DNA of 64,000 nucleotides, taken from assembly GCA_950295325.1 (NCBI GenBank), contig OX485808.1, forward strand, positions 14,138,501-14,202,500, written 5' to 3'. This stretch comes from Polytrichum commune. Lineage: Eukaryota > Streptophyta > Polytrichopsida > Polytrichales > Polytrichaceae. Below the pieces are notes generated by a model that was not told the DNA's origin, searched no databases, and was given only the letters and a program-made list of their open reading frames with translations. The translations under genes were made by a program, and so were the position numbers. How positions within the stretch are numbered: the first letter of the stretch is position 1; each line of letters begins with the position of its first letter. Below, in pieces: positions 1 to 11,673 of the stretch.

Positions 1-1426
1 CTATGTCTATGACCCTATATTGTTCTACTGATTACTTAAAGGAAGGAATTATCCACCACCCTATTTCACATATAATCATGTAGGGGAGATATTTCCAATG
101 CTATCGTAGATCTAAGGAAATTATAAATGTTACCCTAAACGAATTAAAATTGACCCTACTTTTTTTTTATCTCACGTGGTTTTCTAAAATTCCAATAGTC
201 ACCTCCCCGAGTTTTTAATCACCCACTTTTGGTATATTTTGCATCCTAGCATTTTTGGAATGAAATATTGTCATGAATGATTGAAACTTGGATGGAACAT
301 CGCTTAGTAACTGACAATAATTGCAACACTGTAAATTTCTAATGCCCAAATTTGTTTATAATGAACCGCAAATAATGTTAGGTTTACGTTTAGAATTGGT
401 GACACTAAATACAATATTTAGTGTAGCGACTACACCACTAGGATTTTATTCTCTCATTGACACATTGTGAGCCCTACGATTACATGCATTAAAACTCAAA
501 CTTTACTGCTTGAAATTATTAAACAAGTACCTACCCTTTTCTACCTTTCCTTGGGAACGATTTTGTACAAACATGTGAGGTCCCAAGCTTAGAGAATTAT
601 ATTAGACAATGATTGCAATATTTCCACAACAATGTTGGTGCTCATTACAACAAGAGGTGGATGATGTATGATCAAAGAGTATCGATTAAGCATGAGATTT
701 GGGTTCCAAGTAGCCAATCTAGATGAGATGGTTTACATCTTTTACTTTTATTCTAAACTCAAAGTTCAACCCGGACTAAGATTCTTTCCATGGAAAAAGA
801 ACATGCTATCCTCACTTAGGTTACAATGTTATAGATGATTTGTCAACAAGAATCAAGGATGATGCTTGCAAATTGTTAGACAATATTGTTGATGCTTATT
901 ACGGTCCCACCCTCAATATGTGTTATCATGGTAAGTGTTAAAATTGCCTCTGTGTTAAGGAAAATTTGCGCTCCCCAAAAATAATGCAAAGACTTACATG
1001 GTAGGTGTTGATTGTTAAATGTTAAGAGGATTCATATAAAAAAAATCTTTTCTTTTTCGATGAATTCATCTTGATAAGTGTTAATTTGGATAAAAGTGAG
1101 GCTATGGAATTTTATAACTTGGATGAAATCGAAGTAGACATGTTCATGATGTGTTTGACTTCTACATAGGGTGAAATTGGACTTACTGTGAATGCACATG
1201 AGTTCATCAATTATGAATTGAAATTTGATTAAAAAAAAATTCCCACATACATATTGAGGAGGAAATAAAAGGTCTGCTTGATGAAATAGATGATGCAGTT
1301 GATAATGCACCCATTGAAGAAGCCCACAATGTGCAAATTGGTGATGTGGTGATAGATATAGTAGGATTTAAAGGATGTTGAAAGCGCATTAGTGACCTTG
1401 AAACAATTTTTGGAACAAAAAATATT
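1..1426. repeat. dispersed repeat family R1, 5' copies
   Basis: No gene is visible. Two blocks belong to a repeat found elsewhere in the window. About 264-435 matches 3000-3225 directly and 53258-53470 in reverse, and includes a palindrome with arms CACTAAATA and TATTTAGTG at 403-423. About 600-790 matches 2390-2560, 3395-3570, 3640-3800 and 3860-3990 through phrases such as GGATGATGTATGA and GAGATTTGGGTTCC. The copies are diverged by point changes and small gaps, so this is an old family. The remainder is AT-rich with no usable coding frame. Confidence 0.6.
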
Positions 1427-1434
1427 GATGTAAC

Positions 1435-2082
1435 CTCAGGGGGGGGGGGTAGTCATTGGTTGGAGTAGCAATATACGTGCGAACAAATGATAGGGTATTT
1501 TAAAAACATGGGGGCTAAAAATTATAAATGGAGTTAAGAGTAATATAGGGTATCAACCATGACACTGGACATCTTTAAAGTACTATAGGGTATGGAATAA
1601 TAGGTAATTTGGAATTATAAGTAATGCAAGCCATTTTTCTATTAACCCAAAGTAGAAATTTACATAATGATAGCATGTGAAAAAAGAAGAGAATTGAAAG
1701 TAATACCCCCCTATAAAATAGTGGTTGTTCGCACCTATATCCCTTGGGGGGGGTAGTCATTGGTTGGAGTAGCAATACACGTGCGAACAAATGATAGGGT
1801 ATTTAAAAAACATGAGGGCAAAAAATTACAATTGGACTCAAGAGTAATACAGGGTATCAAAAATGGCATTGGACATCTTTAAAGCACTATAGGGTATGAA
1901 ATAATAGGTAATTTGGAATTATAAGTAAAGGCAAGCCATTTTTCTATTAACCCAAAGTAGAAGTTTACATAATGATAGCATGTGAAAAAAAGAAGAGAAT
2001 TGAAAGTAATACCCCCCTATAAAATAGTGGTTGTTCGCACCTATATCCTTAACTTTTTAACACACTGCCCCCCCCCCCCGAG
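1435..2082. mobile_element. dimeric hAT-like MITE (polyG/polyC-ended family)
   Basis: Two tandem direct copies of one non-autonomous element, about 1435-1743 and 1744-2082, lie between a single pair of 8-bp direct repeats GATGTAAC (1427-1434 and 2083-2090). The outer ends are CTC-A-G(n) and C(n)-GAG, so the inverted ends are runs of G/C followed by a subterminal inverted GTGCGAACAA. Unit 1 lacks the last 30 or so bases of a full unit, and unit 2 begins directly after CCTATATCCC. Single copies occur at 11330, 44248 and 61819, each with its own 8-bp target duplication. An 8-bp duplication is typical of hAT elements; family assignment is inferred, since no transposase is present. Confidence 0.85.
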
Positions 2083-2344
2083 GATGTAACACCACTCATT
2101 TACAGTAATCGAACACTTGAAAAGGAAATAAGATCTTGGCGTGCACAATAATCTCATCAAACTACTTACAATTTTTCTTCCATTATGCTTAGATGTATAA
2201 TGACATTCATATCTTGTGTATTTTCATCATTTATTTATAAAAATGATACTATTTTGATTCCATAATAACATAAGTGTTATTCATATAATTGTTACAAATT
2301 GTCTATGTTACTGTAGTGATTGTTGTAGTGTTTACACCACATAA

Positions 2345-4000
2345 GTGTTACAAGTTTCCTTGCTCCGAAGTGTTAACATATGTTGAGAGTGGACTGTACA
2401 ACAATTGATGGGTGATGCGTGACTCTAGAGAGCAAGCTTGAGATTTGAGTATTTTGGTGGTCAATTTGGTTGAGATCATTTTGCATCTTGTAACTCTTAT
2501 TCTAGAATCAAAGTCCAACCCCCTAGGATTCTTCCTCTGGAAAATTAAAGGACATGCTTTCCCCAATTAATAATGTTCATACACAAAGGGTGGCTTAAAC
2601 CCAAGGCCTTAATTTGGATCTTAAGGGAACTATGAGGTTAAGTTGCCTAAGGCTGGAATAGTACGTGGATGAGTAACCTTCTTAGCACTTGATTTCTGGT
2701 GCACCCCACCACTTATGATCCACCCAATCATTATGGGGGTATTCTGGTCAACTGGATATTTTCAACCAACCATGTGGGAACCTAAAGGCTTGTCCTTGGG
2801 AAAGATAGGTGTTGGTTGGCTTGTATACTCCCATTGAAGCTTCTCACCTTCAAAAGGAGGGTAAGTACACTAAATATCATATTTAATGTCACTATGGTAA
2901 CTTTCGGATGACACTTCTTGTGAATAAGTGAACAAAAATTGTCATGGATGATGTATGAGTTCATCCATTGGCCAAAACCCTACCTTCTCTTGTTAGCAAC
3001 TTGTGATGAAACATTGTCATGCATGATTGAAATTTGGATGAAACATCACTTGGTAAGTGGAAGTAATTGCAACACTGTAAATCTATAATCCCCCCAAAAA
3101 TTTACAAGGAATGACAAATAATGTTGGGTTAACATTTGGTGTTGGTGACACTATACCGCGGGTTACAATTAGTATTGAGCAAGACAATTAGAATTGGTGA
3201 CACTAAATATCATATTTAGTGTAATTGTTGGGGGCCTCTAATTCTCGTAATGCTTGTTTTAGGATACATATAGACTTTACACGAACTTGAAAATGAAGAA
3301 GCACCATAATTCGTGCCGGTGGCAACATTGGAGTCGTCTATCTTTCTTTGTTCATACACACAAATTGATGAGACCAAAATACAAAAGATTCTTGCAAAAT
3401 GTCAACATTGATGATGTTGGTGCTTATCACAACGACAAATGGATGATGTATGACCGCGAAGAGCAAGCTTGAGATTTGGGTTCCTAGTGGTCAATTCGGA
3501 TGAGATGCTTTTGCATCTTATATTTTTACTCTAGAATCAAAGTGCAACCAACCACTTAAGATTCTTCCTATGAAAGATTGAAGAACAAGCTCTCCCCACT
3601 TGATAATGCTCATATAGATGAATTTGATGTGACTTAATTGCACATGTCAACAATGTTGATGACTTTGGTGCTTATTCCAACAACATATACTAGATGATGT
3701 ATTGACCAAAAGAGCAAGCTTGAGATTTGGGTTCCTAGTGATCGATTTGGATGAAATGATTTTGCATCTTAAATTTTTATTCCAGTACCCAGGCCGATCA
3801 GGAATAGGTGCCTCCGCTACACATATGGAGTGATGAGACTTGATGGATTAAGCTAAAGATTCTTGCAACATGTCAACAATGTCGAGGATATTGATGCTTC
3901 TTACAGCGACAGATGGATGATGTATGACCAGAAGAGCAAGGCTGAGATTGATGATTAGGGTTCCGGGTGCTCGATCTGGATGGGATGATGCAAAAGCTGC
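2345..4000. repeat. R1 repeat cluster, five diverged copies
   Basis: Successive blocks at about 2390-2560, 2866-3225, 3395-3570, 3640-3800 and 3860-3990 share sequence with one another and with 264-790. The 2866-3225 block matches 53258-53615 in inverted orientation over nearly its full length. It carries CACTAAATA/TATTTAGTG-type palindromes at 2868-2888 and 3201-3221. Short open frames here lie inside the repeats and differ from copy to copy, so they are not called as genes. Confidence 0.65.
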
Positions 4001-4141
4001 AACAAGAAGAATGCCGAAAAGCCATAGCTGGCTGGGTTAGGTGGCAAGAAATGCAACCGCAAGCTCTTCTACCTGTGCACCACCAGCACACGTCGCCCTA
4101 CTCCCTCTAAGCCTTAGCCTCGCAGCCAATCCACATTTTTC

Positions 4142-4150
4142 TATATAAAA
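4142..4150 (+). promoter_or_regulatory. candidate TATA box upstream of the START-domain gene
   Basis: TATATAAAA lies about 630 bp before the chosen ATG at 4777. It would imply a long leader covering the tandem duplication at 4496-4786. Only the motif and its orientation support it. Confidence 0.25.
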
Positions 4151-4495
4151 TAATTCACTAAATTGGAAATATGCTGGCATCTTCAAACTTTCGAAACACC
4201 CTTGAAAGTTCGCATGTTAAATAGGTTATGCGACATCTCTCCCGGAGTTCATGTTATTAGAACAGCGGCGAAACCGTTTTGTAGTGATTCCTGCTTGCAG
4301 ACCATTGAATCCATCCTGCCTTCCATCAATATTTCAGCATTGTATGTGCCATCACGGGAGTATCTTTACTGATTGAGGTTGTGTCTCTTAATAAGAAAGA
4401 GAAACCAGAAATCAAACTGTACAGAAACTGCCTTCATACTTCCTTCTTATCGGAGGAGTTAAGGGTTTTGGAGCGAGTTCGGCCGTGTTGGTTAC

Positions 4496-4786
4496 CAACA
4501 CCTCGGTCTAACATCTGGCTGAATCGCACTTCATTTCATTGATTCTTGGAGTTCGTCGAAGTTTAGCGAAATCTTGGGAGCAAGTTTCAGCTCCTCAATT
4601 TCCAATTGTTGTGAGCTAGGGTTTCAACTCTGGAGCTCAGGTGCTGGTTTGGGCGTTTCTGATGCTAACACCTCAGCTTAACATCCTGAACTGCATTGCA
4701 TTAGTTTGCTTTTGAATCTTGGAATTCCTCGAAGTGTACCGGAACTTCTGCGAGTAATTTCCAATCTTTGTGAGCTATGGTTATGC
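4496..4786 (+). repeat. two-copy tandem duplication reaching the start codon
   Basis: Copy 1 (about 4496-4622) and copy 2 (about 4667-4782) share AACACCTC, TAACATC, TTGGA(A/G)TTC(G/C)TCGAAGT, TTTCCAAT and TGTGAGCTA. Copy 1 ends GAGCTAGGGTT and copy 2 ends GAGCTATGGTT. The ATG of the START-domain gene therefore lies in the second copy and is absent from the first. The period is roughly 160-171 bp. Confidence 0.75.
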
Positions 4787-7231
4787 TGGCGTCGTCATCA
4801 TCCACCACATCCGGAGTTGTAAGATGTGAAAGTTCCACATTCGAGACATGTAGGGGAAGGAATGTACTTAGGAAGTCACAAAAAAATGCAAGCCGCATCG
4901 GGATGGTTAGGTTCAATGGGATAGATGGTTACAGAAGCGGAAGAAGTCATTGCGAAAATGTGCAAGGGGCTGTAAGAGCAGGGTTGTTAGAGGGGAAGAG
5001 CGGAGGGGTTAGGGGAGAGGAAGCTATGAAGGATGACTACCTGGTGAGCATGTTACCCACTGGGTCGGCAGTGGCAGTGAACGTGATCAATTTGGGGAAC
5101 AACACGAGGAAAGTGGAGGCTAAGATTGCAATTCATGCACCTCTGGAGGCTGTGTGGGGTGTGTTGACAGATTATGATCGTCTTGCAGACCATATCCCTG
5201 GTCTTGCTGAGAGCCAGGTATTGGAGCGAAGGCCCCGTGGAGCTCGCTTGATGCAGGTAACCTTCCTTATAGTCCAATTGTTCGCTTCCGTAAGCAGAGA
5301 ACCCACATCATTCCACATAATTCCACATCTCAATGACCAGAAAATCAACTGAATTTGGGGGTGTTTCTCTCTGTGATTATGGTCTGGTGATGGCTGCAAG
5401 AGTTACTTGCTTAAGCAACCAGGACATTCACTCTTTCATGGAGTTAGGGTTTAGTCCAATTGTTTGATTCTGTAACCGGAGAATAACTTTCAACGTAGGT
5501 TATCCACATCTAAGTGACCAGAAAATCAACTGAATTCGGAGGTTTTTATCTGTCTGGTGTGGATAGGCCAATTGTTTATTTTTGTAGTCGGAGAACAACC
5601 TTCAGCCTAGGCCATCCACATCTCAGTGACCAGAAAATCACCTGGATTAAGAGGTGTTTCTGGTGATGGAAAGGCCAATTGTTTGATTCTGTAACTGGAC
5701 AATAACCTTCAACCTTGGCCATCCACATCTTAGTGACCAGAAAATCACCTGAATCATGCAGATTGGTGCTGCGTTATATTATTTGAAAACCCTATGATAA
5801 TAGTTTCTCCATGTAGTAGAGAATCTTCAATTTCTTGATGCTGTTCTCGGAATCATATTCATCAGTTGTGAATAGTGACGTGTCCTGTCAATACATCAAT
5901 AATGGAAGCACTGACTGCTCTGTCGATGGTACTTCAATTGGTAGAGTAGGTGGCAGCGGTGATTCTTGGATGGTCTGAATAACCAGTATTCGTCTCCAAA
6001 CATTGGTGAATCACAATGTAGGTTGCAATCTGTGGCAGTTGCAAATTCTCTTCTCGAATGCCATGAAATTCCGGCTTATGGTATTTCAGGGGGATGTGTC
6101 TTATCTCTGATAATCACTACACTGAGTGGCTAGATAGTCTGCTTTTGTAGGACTTTTTGCAATTGGTGAAGCTCTCACAAAGCCTAACTTGTCATTGACA
6201 ATACAAGATACAATGAACACTTCATGTCTTTTGTGTTCGAGCACTGGACATGTACAAATTCATTACATGTTGACCTCCAAAGACAGATTTTAGGTCTAAC
6301 TGACGTCTTGTCTTTGGAGAACAGATTGGACAGAAGAGCTTAGCCCTTGGAGTGAAGTTCAAAGCGAAAGCTGTTGTGGAAGTGACAGAGGAGGAACCAC
6401 AGGACCTGCATGACGGGGTTTTACGGGACTTGCACTTTGATACTGTCGAAGGAGATTTTCAGGTTTTCAAAGGCACATGGCGAATGCATCAGGTCAGTCC
6501 TTCTCTTGCCTTCCTTCTGTGATGTATGTATGTCTCAAACCAAGACTGTTCAATCTTCTGTGTATGAAATGTCATCTCATGATAGCTCTTGACTCACTCA
6601 ATGTTTTGAGGGTAAGATCTTTACACATCACAAATAACACGCAATGATTTCATGATCAATCTCTTTGGCCTGCAGTTGCAGTAGTGGTGCTGTTGTTACA
6701 AGCTGCTATGTTGGGGTTTTCTATCACTTTATGTCTTTCAGCTAATTCATCTACAGTGTGGTGGGAGGTGACATCTGTATAATTGGCTGTGTGTTTCCCT
6801 AGTGTTACAGCAGATATTATATGTGCTGAGATTACCTTCTTAGTATACTCAAACTCTAGTACAAAATAACTGGCTAGTTTTGGCTAATCCTACTTCTGAT
6901 CAAAGTAATGTCATCAATTTACATTCTGAATGGACTCATGTTTGTGTAGTTTCATGGATACATCCAATGACTAATGCAACCAAATGACTTATGCAACCTT
7001 TGAATTGTGAGATTGATTTTGAACTTTGGCACTCTCGCGGTGCAGGTGAATATGAAGCCCGGTGCTAAAGACAGGGTGCATACCTACTTGACATACATAT
7101 TGGAGGTGCAGCCTAAGAAGTGGATTCCGGTGGCTCTCATTGAAGGTGTTGTTTGTCATGAGATAACGTGTAATCTCACTTCTGTCCGAAATGTTGCACT
7201 CAGGCACAAACATGTCCATGGCTCTCACTGA
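4777..7231 (+). CDS. START/COQ10-like (polyketide cyclase-type) lipid-binding protein, probably plastid-targeted
   Basis: Three exons, 4777-5256, 6325-6492 and 7046-7231, join in phase 0 at GT-AG introns to give 277 residues. Residues 1 to about 95 are rich in Ser, Arg and Gly, fit a transit peptide, and include several Met near the start. From about residue 105 the protein follows the plant family annotated as polyketide cyclase/dehydrase and lipid transport. Visible matches are IHAPLEAVWGVLTDYDRL, then GQKSLALGVKFKAKAVVEV with EGDFQVFKGTW in exon 2, and LEVQPKKWIPVALIEG with CHEITCNLTSVRNVA in exon 3. Such proteins fold as a helix-grip cavity that binds a hydrophobic ligand; the ligand is unknown here. 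The exon order and uninterrupted frame suggest an intact gene. Transit to the plastid is inferred from composition. Confidence 0.85.
5316..5762 (+). repeat. intronic tandem repeat, about 105-bp unit
   Basis: Intron 1 of the START-domain gene holds at least four copies of a unit beginning CCACATCTCAGTGACCAG with AAAATCA(A/C)CTG just after, at about 5324, 5509, 5610 and 5720. Between them recur GGCCAATTGTTT and CCTTCAACCT. The copy at 5324 is separated from the rest by extra sequence. The array begins about 65 bp after the exon 1 splice donor. Confidence 0.75.
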
Positions 7232-8464
7232 ATTATTCAACCAGATGTATGATTGAGAACTCTCTTACCTGTACCACATGTATCACATGTGAAACTGTAT
7301 TGTACATCAATATATGCAGGAGTTTATGTTTTATATAATGTGAGGCGTAACCTCTTAATTAGTGTTCGTCAAGATATAGGATACTGCACCAAACCTTGAA
7401 AGAAAAGGTTGATGAGGAATGTAACATGCGGTGAAGAAGAGGTTGCTTCTGCAGGTTTGCAGATCTGTAATTTATTCAGAGGAGACAATTGTCTCCAAGC
7501 TTTGCAGCCAAGGTTGGCTAAAACGCATCCAAAAGTGATATTTGTTCACTTGATTCATTTTTGTCAATTTTAGGGAGGAACTCCTATGAGCTTCCAGAGG
7601 ACATTGGTTATGTTGTTATCTGGAAGCTTTTACATCTGAATCAGCTTAGACATACTTTATACTCATGATGAAAATGCATGATGTGAATTCAATATTTAAG
7701 TATCACTCCACCAGAATCTTTTCTTGGTATTTGACTTCTATTCAAATTTTTGAGGGATATGATTCCCAAGGTTTGACAACTTGAACTGTTCCAAAATTAA
7801 GATTGTGGAACTCAGTGCCCACTTTGTCTGGTATGACAATCTCAACTCTTTCAAGCTGACCAAATCAATTCTTTCCTTGACGTCATTGGCATATGTCAAC
7901 GTGACCAAGTCTTTGCCTGCTTGCTTGCTGAATGTTCACCACTAAGAACTGGGGTTCTTTACATCACAAACCAAAATGGCCCAATTGACAGTGTCTCAAA
8001 AGGGGTGTGTCAAAGGGACCAGACTGTATCAAACTGATCACTTTTGACACTTTTGATACAAAATTGTAGTCCCTTCATGGTGTCGTTTGGGTCATTTTGA
8101 TTCATGTTGATAACAACTACGTTTCTTAGCAGTGTTGCTGGTGAGCAGCTATGTAATTTGGATTTGTCAACACGATCAACCCCAACATGTCTTTGGTAAT
8201 ATTTGGAATTATGGGGTCTCTGTGACTTGCTTTCTCTTCCACTTTCCATGCACATTGGGTTGATATTTCTCATTCACTTCATTACAGAAAGAGTGGAAAT
8301 TACCTAAGCACCTCATGACGAGAAAAAGTCTTCAGAGCGCACTCTAAAAACTCGAGCAACCAGACTCCCCAAGAATGTTGATACTGGAGTTCTCATATAT
8401 TAAGAATACTTTTTGATTTGGTAAATGACTTTTATCAATAATTTTGATCCATGTGCTGAAGGTT
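7232..8464. other. intergenic, 3' of the START-domain gene
   Basis: No coding region is supported. The sequence is AT-rich, with a probable 3' untranslated region just after the stop and no recognised repeat. Short open frames on either strand have no family features. Confidence 0.4.
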
Positions 8465-8840
8465 GACACGACTGGACAATTCAGTGTTGCAATCATTGCT
8501 GTTAAAAATTTGCAGTGATGACCAGTGACGCCTTGCTTCGTTCCTTTTATTCTTGACGACTGGCAATTGCTGACCTTCAGAAGACCTAAACATGCAACTT
8601 AACAGTAAACATTACATCATGATCACGTTGAGAGAATCATCTTCAGTGACATAACTTACTCCTGAGAGGATGATGTGGATGGTGATGAGAGTGGGCCAAG
8701 ATATCAATGCAGTAAGATCCAAGAAATATCTGGAAGAGACTAAAGTGGGTATAATAGAGACTGTGAACCTACAATATTGTCTTTGTAAATCAAACGGTGA
8801 TTTCCACTGATAGAGTAAAACTACAACCCCAGAAAACAAA
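8465..8840. repeat. fragment of U-unit segment C
   Basis: The stretch GTGACCAGT(C/G)ACGCCTTGC, followed by an ACCTTAGAAGAC-like string, ATCATGATCAC and a CATCATCTT string, matches the C segment of U1 (about 18776-19030) and of U2 (about 23730-23960). It is a diverged, isolated piece of the large duplicated unit, between the START-domain and CCCH genes. No coding frame is supported. Confidence 0.45.
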
Positions 8841-9248
8841 ACTCATGGGCAGCTCATTTACCCCGAGTTGGAGTTAGGAGATAACACAAGAAGACCCACA
8901 CAAAGAGCATTGGTATCGATGTAAGAACACAGTCCAAAGGCAAACATTGCTAGATGACAAAAATTTGGACTCCCCTCTTCATAGAAGTGTGCATTAAATT
9001 TTCTGGAGAATGAGAATGGGTGGTTGGGGGGGTGACAAGATGTTTGAAGAGAGTTAGTGAATTGGCCAGAGATTCGTTGATATCAACAAAGTATTCACCG
9101 TTCTAGATAATTTACCCAATAATTTATGTAATGTACATAAATATAAGTCACAATGCATATAATGTATAAGTCACAATGTAATATATAAATATAAAATTTT
9201 ATTTTAAATCCTAATTACAAAACCCTCTTCAAATGGGATCCTTCAAAA

Positions 9249-10355
9249 TCATGGTTTATGTTCGTGAAACCTAGAACAACGTGCCTCTTCAAAGAGCGCT
9301 CTATATTTGGAAATTTCTCTTTGCATTGTATTTATCGTATTTTCAGCTTGAGCTATAAACTCTGCAACTTTTTCACATCCTGAACATGGCTCTCGACCTG
9401 TATGCTCAATCTCAGAGAAAACTGTACTTACAGATTCCGTCACTTTCAAGTCTATCTTTGAGGTGAACACATTAATTGATACGTGATGATTCCCTTCTGC
9501 AATCATGTCTTTGAGAGTTGATAACGGAATTTTTGGAAGAGCATGCTTGCCTAAACATGATGCAGATGTAGACTGGAGACTTGAGTCACTTTCACTAGTG
9601 AGCCCAATTTTTTCTTCGTTGGTTGTGGGAGAACAACTTTCATTTTCCTTCAGATGGTCTTTCTTCACCACATCATTTTCCTCCTGATCATGTTTTCCTA
9701 TGTAATTCTTTACCTTGGTTTGTTTCTTGTGATTGTCTGTTCTCTGTACAATTGTTTTGTTTGCTGTTGGAAGCAAATTGTAGGATGAAGCATCTGAAAC
9801 CTTGTTTGCATCGGTCTTACAATCTTTCACCTTTGCATCAGATGACACGTAAAAGTCCTCTGTAATTTCTCCCTCCTCAATCTGTTGGAAGCCCTCATAT
9901 CCTTCATCTGCAATTTTTGAAGATGAAACATTCAATGGTTGAGGATTTTCATGAGTTGAAATGTCTCTATCGCGTTTGTCGCTTTGAAGTCGAGGTGATC
10001 TACACCTTGCGTCAGAATATCTCTCTCTTACTTCTCGAGATCGAGAACGTTCCCGCCGGTTTCTTTGATAAGCTATGGATGAATTCCTTGAATCTTCATA
10101 ACCATGATAATCTTGTAACGAAGAATGTTTTCGTCCTCTATAATCAACTTCAAGCCTATTATTCCTTGCAGATTGCAAGTGAGGTGGAAAATAATCACTT
10201 ATGTTTGCTCTTTTTGGCAAATCATGAATGTTTTGAATATTGTACCTGTCCTGTGAGACTCTTCTTGTACCAAGATTATAATCTCCATGTGAAAACCTAC
10301 AATTTGGTCTTGAGCAATGCCCAAGTTGATAGTATTTACAAGGTATCTTCGACAT
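9249..10355 (-). CDS. CCCH zinc-finger protein, single exon
   Basis: The frame runs from ATG at 10355 to TGA, 368 residues; a TGA lies in frame 27 bp upstream of this ATG. Residues 6-23 form one CCCH finger, C-x7-C-x4-C-x3-H, ending CRFSH, of the RNA-binding type. Around residues 95-115 there is an RS/RE-rich stretch (RRERSRSREVRER). The middle is acidic, Ser/Thr-rich and low in complexity, with EEGEITEDF. The C-terminal 45 residues (EFIAQAENTINTMQREISKYRALFEEAR) look like a helical coiled coil. Single-finger proteins with RS tracts are usually nuclear and linked to RNA processing; that role is inferred. Most plant relatives carry more than one finger, so this may be a shortened copy. A TATATAAAA lies 160-170 bp upstream of the ATG. 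Confidence 0.75.
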   Translation of the reverse strand: MSKIPCKYYQLGHCSRPNCRFSHGDYNLGTRRVSQDRYNIQNIHDLPKRANISDYFPPHLQSARNNRLEVDYRGRKHSSLQDYHGYEDSRNSSIAYQRNRRERSRSREVRERYSDARCRSPRLQSDKRDRDISTHENPQPLNVSSSKIADEGYEGFQQIEEGEITEDFYVSSDAKVKDCKTDANKVSDASSYNLLPTANKTIVQRTDNHKKQTKVKNYIGKHDQEENDVVKKDHLKENESCSPTTNEEKIGLTSESDSSLQSTSASCLGKHALPKIPLSTLKDMIAEGNHHVSINVFTSKIDLKVTESVSTVFSEIEHTGREPCSGCEKVAEFIAQAENTINTMQREISKYRALFEEARCSRFHEHKP

Positions 10356-10516
10356 TGCTGATCTATTTGATGTATGCAATCAGGATTACATGTTGTTGGA
10401 CAATAGTGTAATCTATTTTCTTGTAAAGTCTTTTTGCAGTTGTATACACAGTCCTCTTTTACTTTAAGGTTTTTATTTTTACTTTATTTTTACTTTATTT
10501 TACTTTTATTTTATTC

Positions 10517-10525
10517 TTTTATATA
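10517..10525 (-). promoter_or_regulatory. candidate TATA box of the CCCH gene
   Basis: Read on the minus strand this is TATATAAAA, about 162 bp upstream of the ATG at 10355, in an AT-rich tract. Spacing is plausible for a plant core promoter. Confidence 0.4.
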
Positions 10526-10559
10526 ATATTTTAATTCCAAACCAAGTTAGAGGATGAAA

Positions 10560-11329
10560 GACTAAAGTGAGGGTGTATAACTAACTAAGGCACTTATAAC
10601 TTAATGTAAAATTATTTATAAAATGAATATTGATTCATGATCAGGTCTCTATGTACATTGATTCAATAGAAAAGTAGAATCACAAGAAGACAATTTGGAC
10701 GATTCCAACCGCAAATATGACATACACTAGATCATAAAACTACACAAATATGATGGTTGGCAAACATGAAAGATAAATATTCATGTGCCTAAATGTTCTT
10801 GGAAGAAGAAGAAGAAGAAGAAGATGCCATTCTAATGTCAACTTTGAGCATCATGATAATGTATAAAATCCACAAATTGAATGTATTTCATAAGGTCATC
10901 CTGGGCACATCCCCATTCCTTGAGGTCCCCTCTTCCTTAGGGTATCCTCCCCATTCACGGGCGGACCCGCATCATAAAATATCCTAATGGAGAATTGTTA
11001 TGTTAAAATGATAAAAAATTAAACTAACATCATAAATATCCAATCAATGTCAAGATAATTTCATCATTATGTACTTTAATCTACAATATTCCACATTGTA
11101 TCACTATTTCACATAATTAATATATAAATCAATAAATTAATTATGCCATAATGATGTTATGCACCACTAGGTATATCAATCTATAACGTAATAAATTCAC
11201 ATTTGATGTTTGTGACGCAATTTCCGTCTATGGGCTTCCTACATAACCTTTCCACTCATGAAACCCTATCGGGCTCCGAAATTTGGGTACATGACTTTGA
11301 AAAATGTACACGACATTGGAACAAAGTTT
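10560..11329. other. AT-rich intergenic stretch
   Basis: No gene is supported. It contains a (GAA)n run at 10799-10821 and AT-rich, partly self-complementary sequence around 11100-11200. Confidence 0.4.
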
Positions 11330-11665
11330 CTTGGGGGGGGTAGTCATTGGTTGGAGTAGCAATATACGTGCGAACAAATGATAGGGTATTTTAAAAACAT
11401 GGGGGCTAAAAATTATAAATGGACTTAAGAGTAATATAGGGTATCAAAAATGACATTGGACATCTTTAAAGTACTATAGGGTATGAAATAATAGGTGATT
11501 TGGAATTATAAGTAATGCAAGCCATTTTTCTATTAACCCAAAGTAGAAATTTACATAATGATAGCATGTGAAAAAAAGAAGAGAATTGAAAGTAATACCC
11601 CCCTATAAAATAGTGGTTGTTCGCACCTATATCCTTAACTTTTTAACACACTGCCCCCCCCCGAG
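11330..11665. mobile_element. hAT-like MITE, polyG/polyC-ended family
   Basis: Single 336-bp copy of the family seen at 1435, 44248 and 61819. It begins CTTGGGGGGGGTAGTC, ends CTGCCCCCCCCCGAG, and is flanked by perfect 8-bp repeats CAAAGTTT at 11322-11329 and 11666-11673. Subterminal GTGCGAACAA is inverted at the two ends. It has no coding capacity. Confidence 0.85.
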
Positions 11666-11673
11666 CAAAGTTT

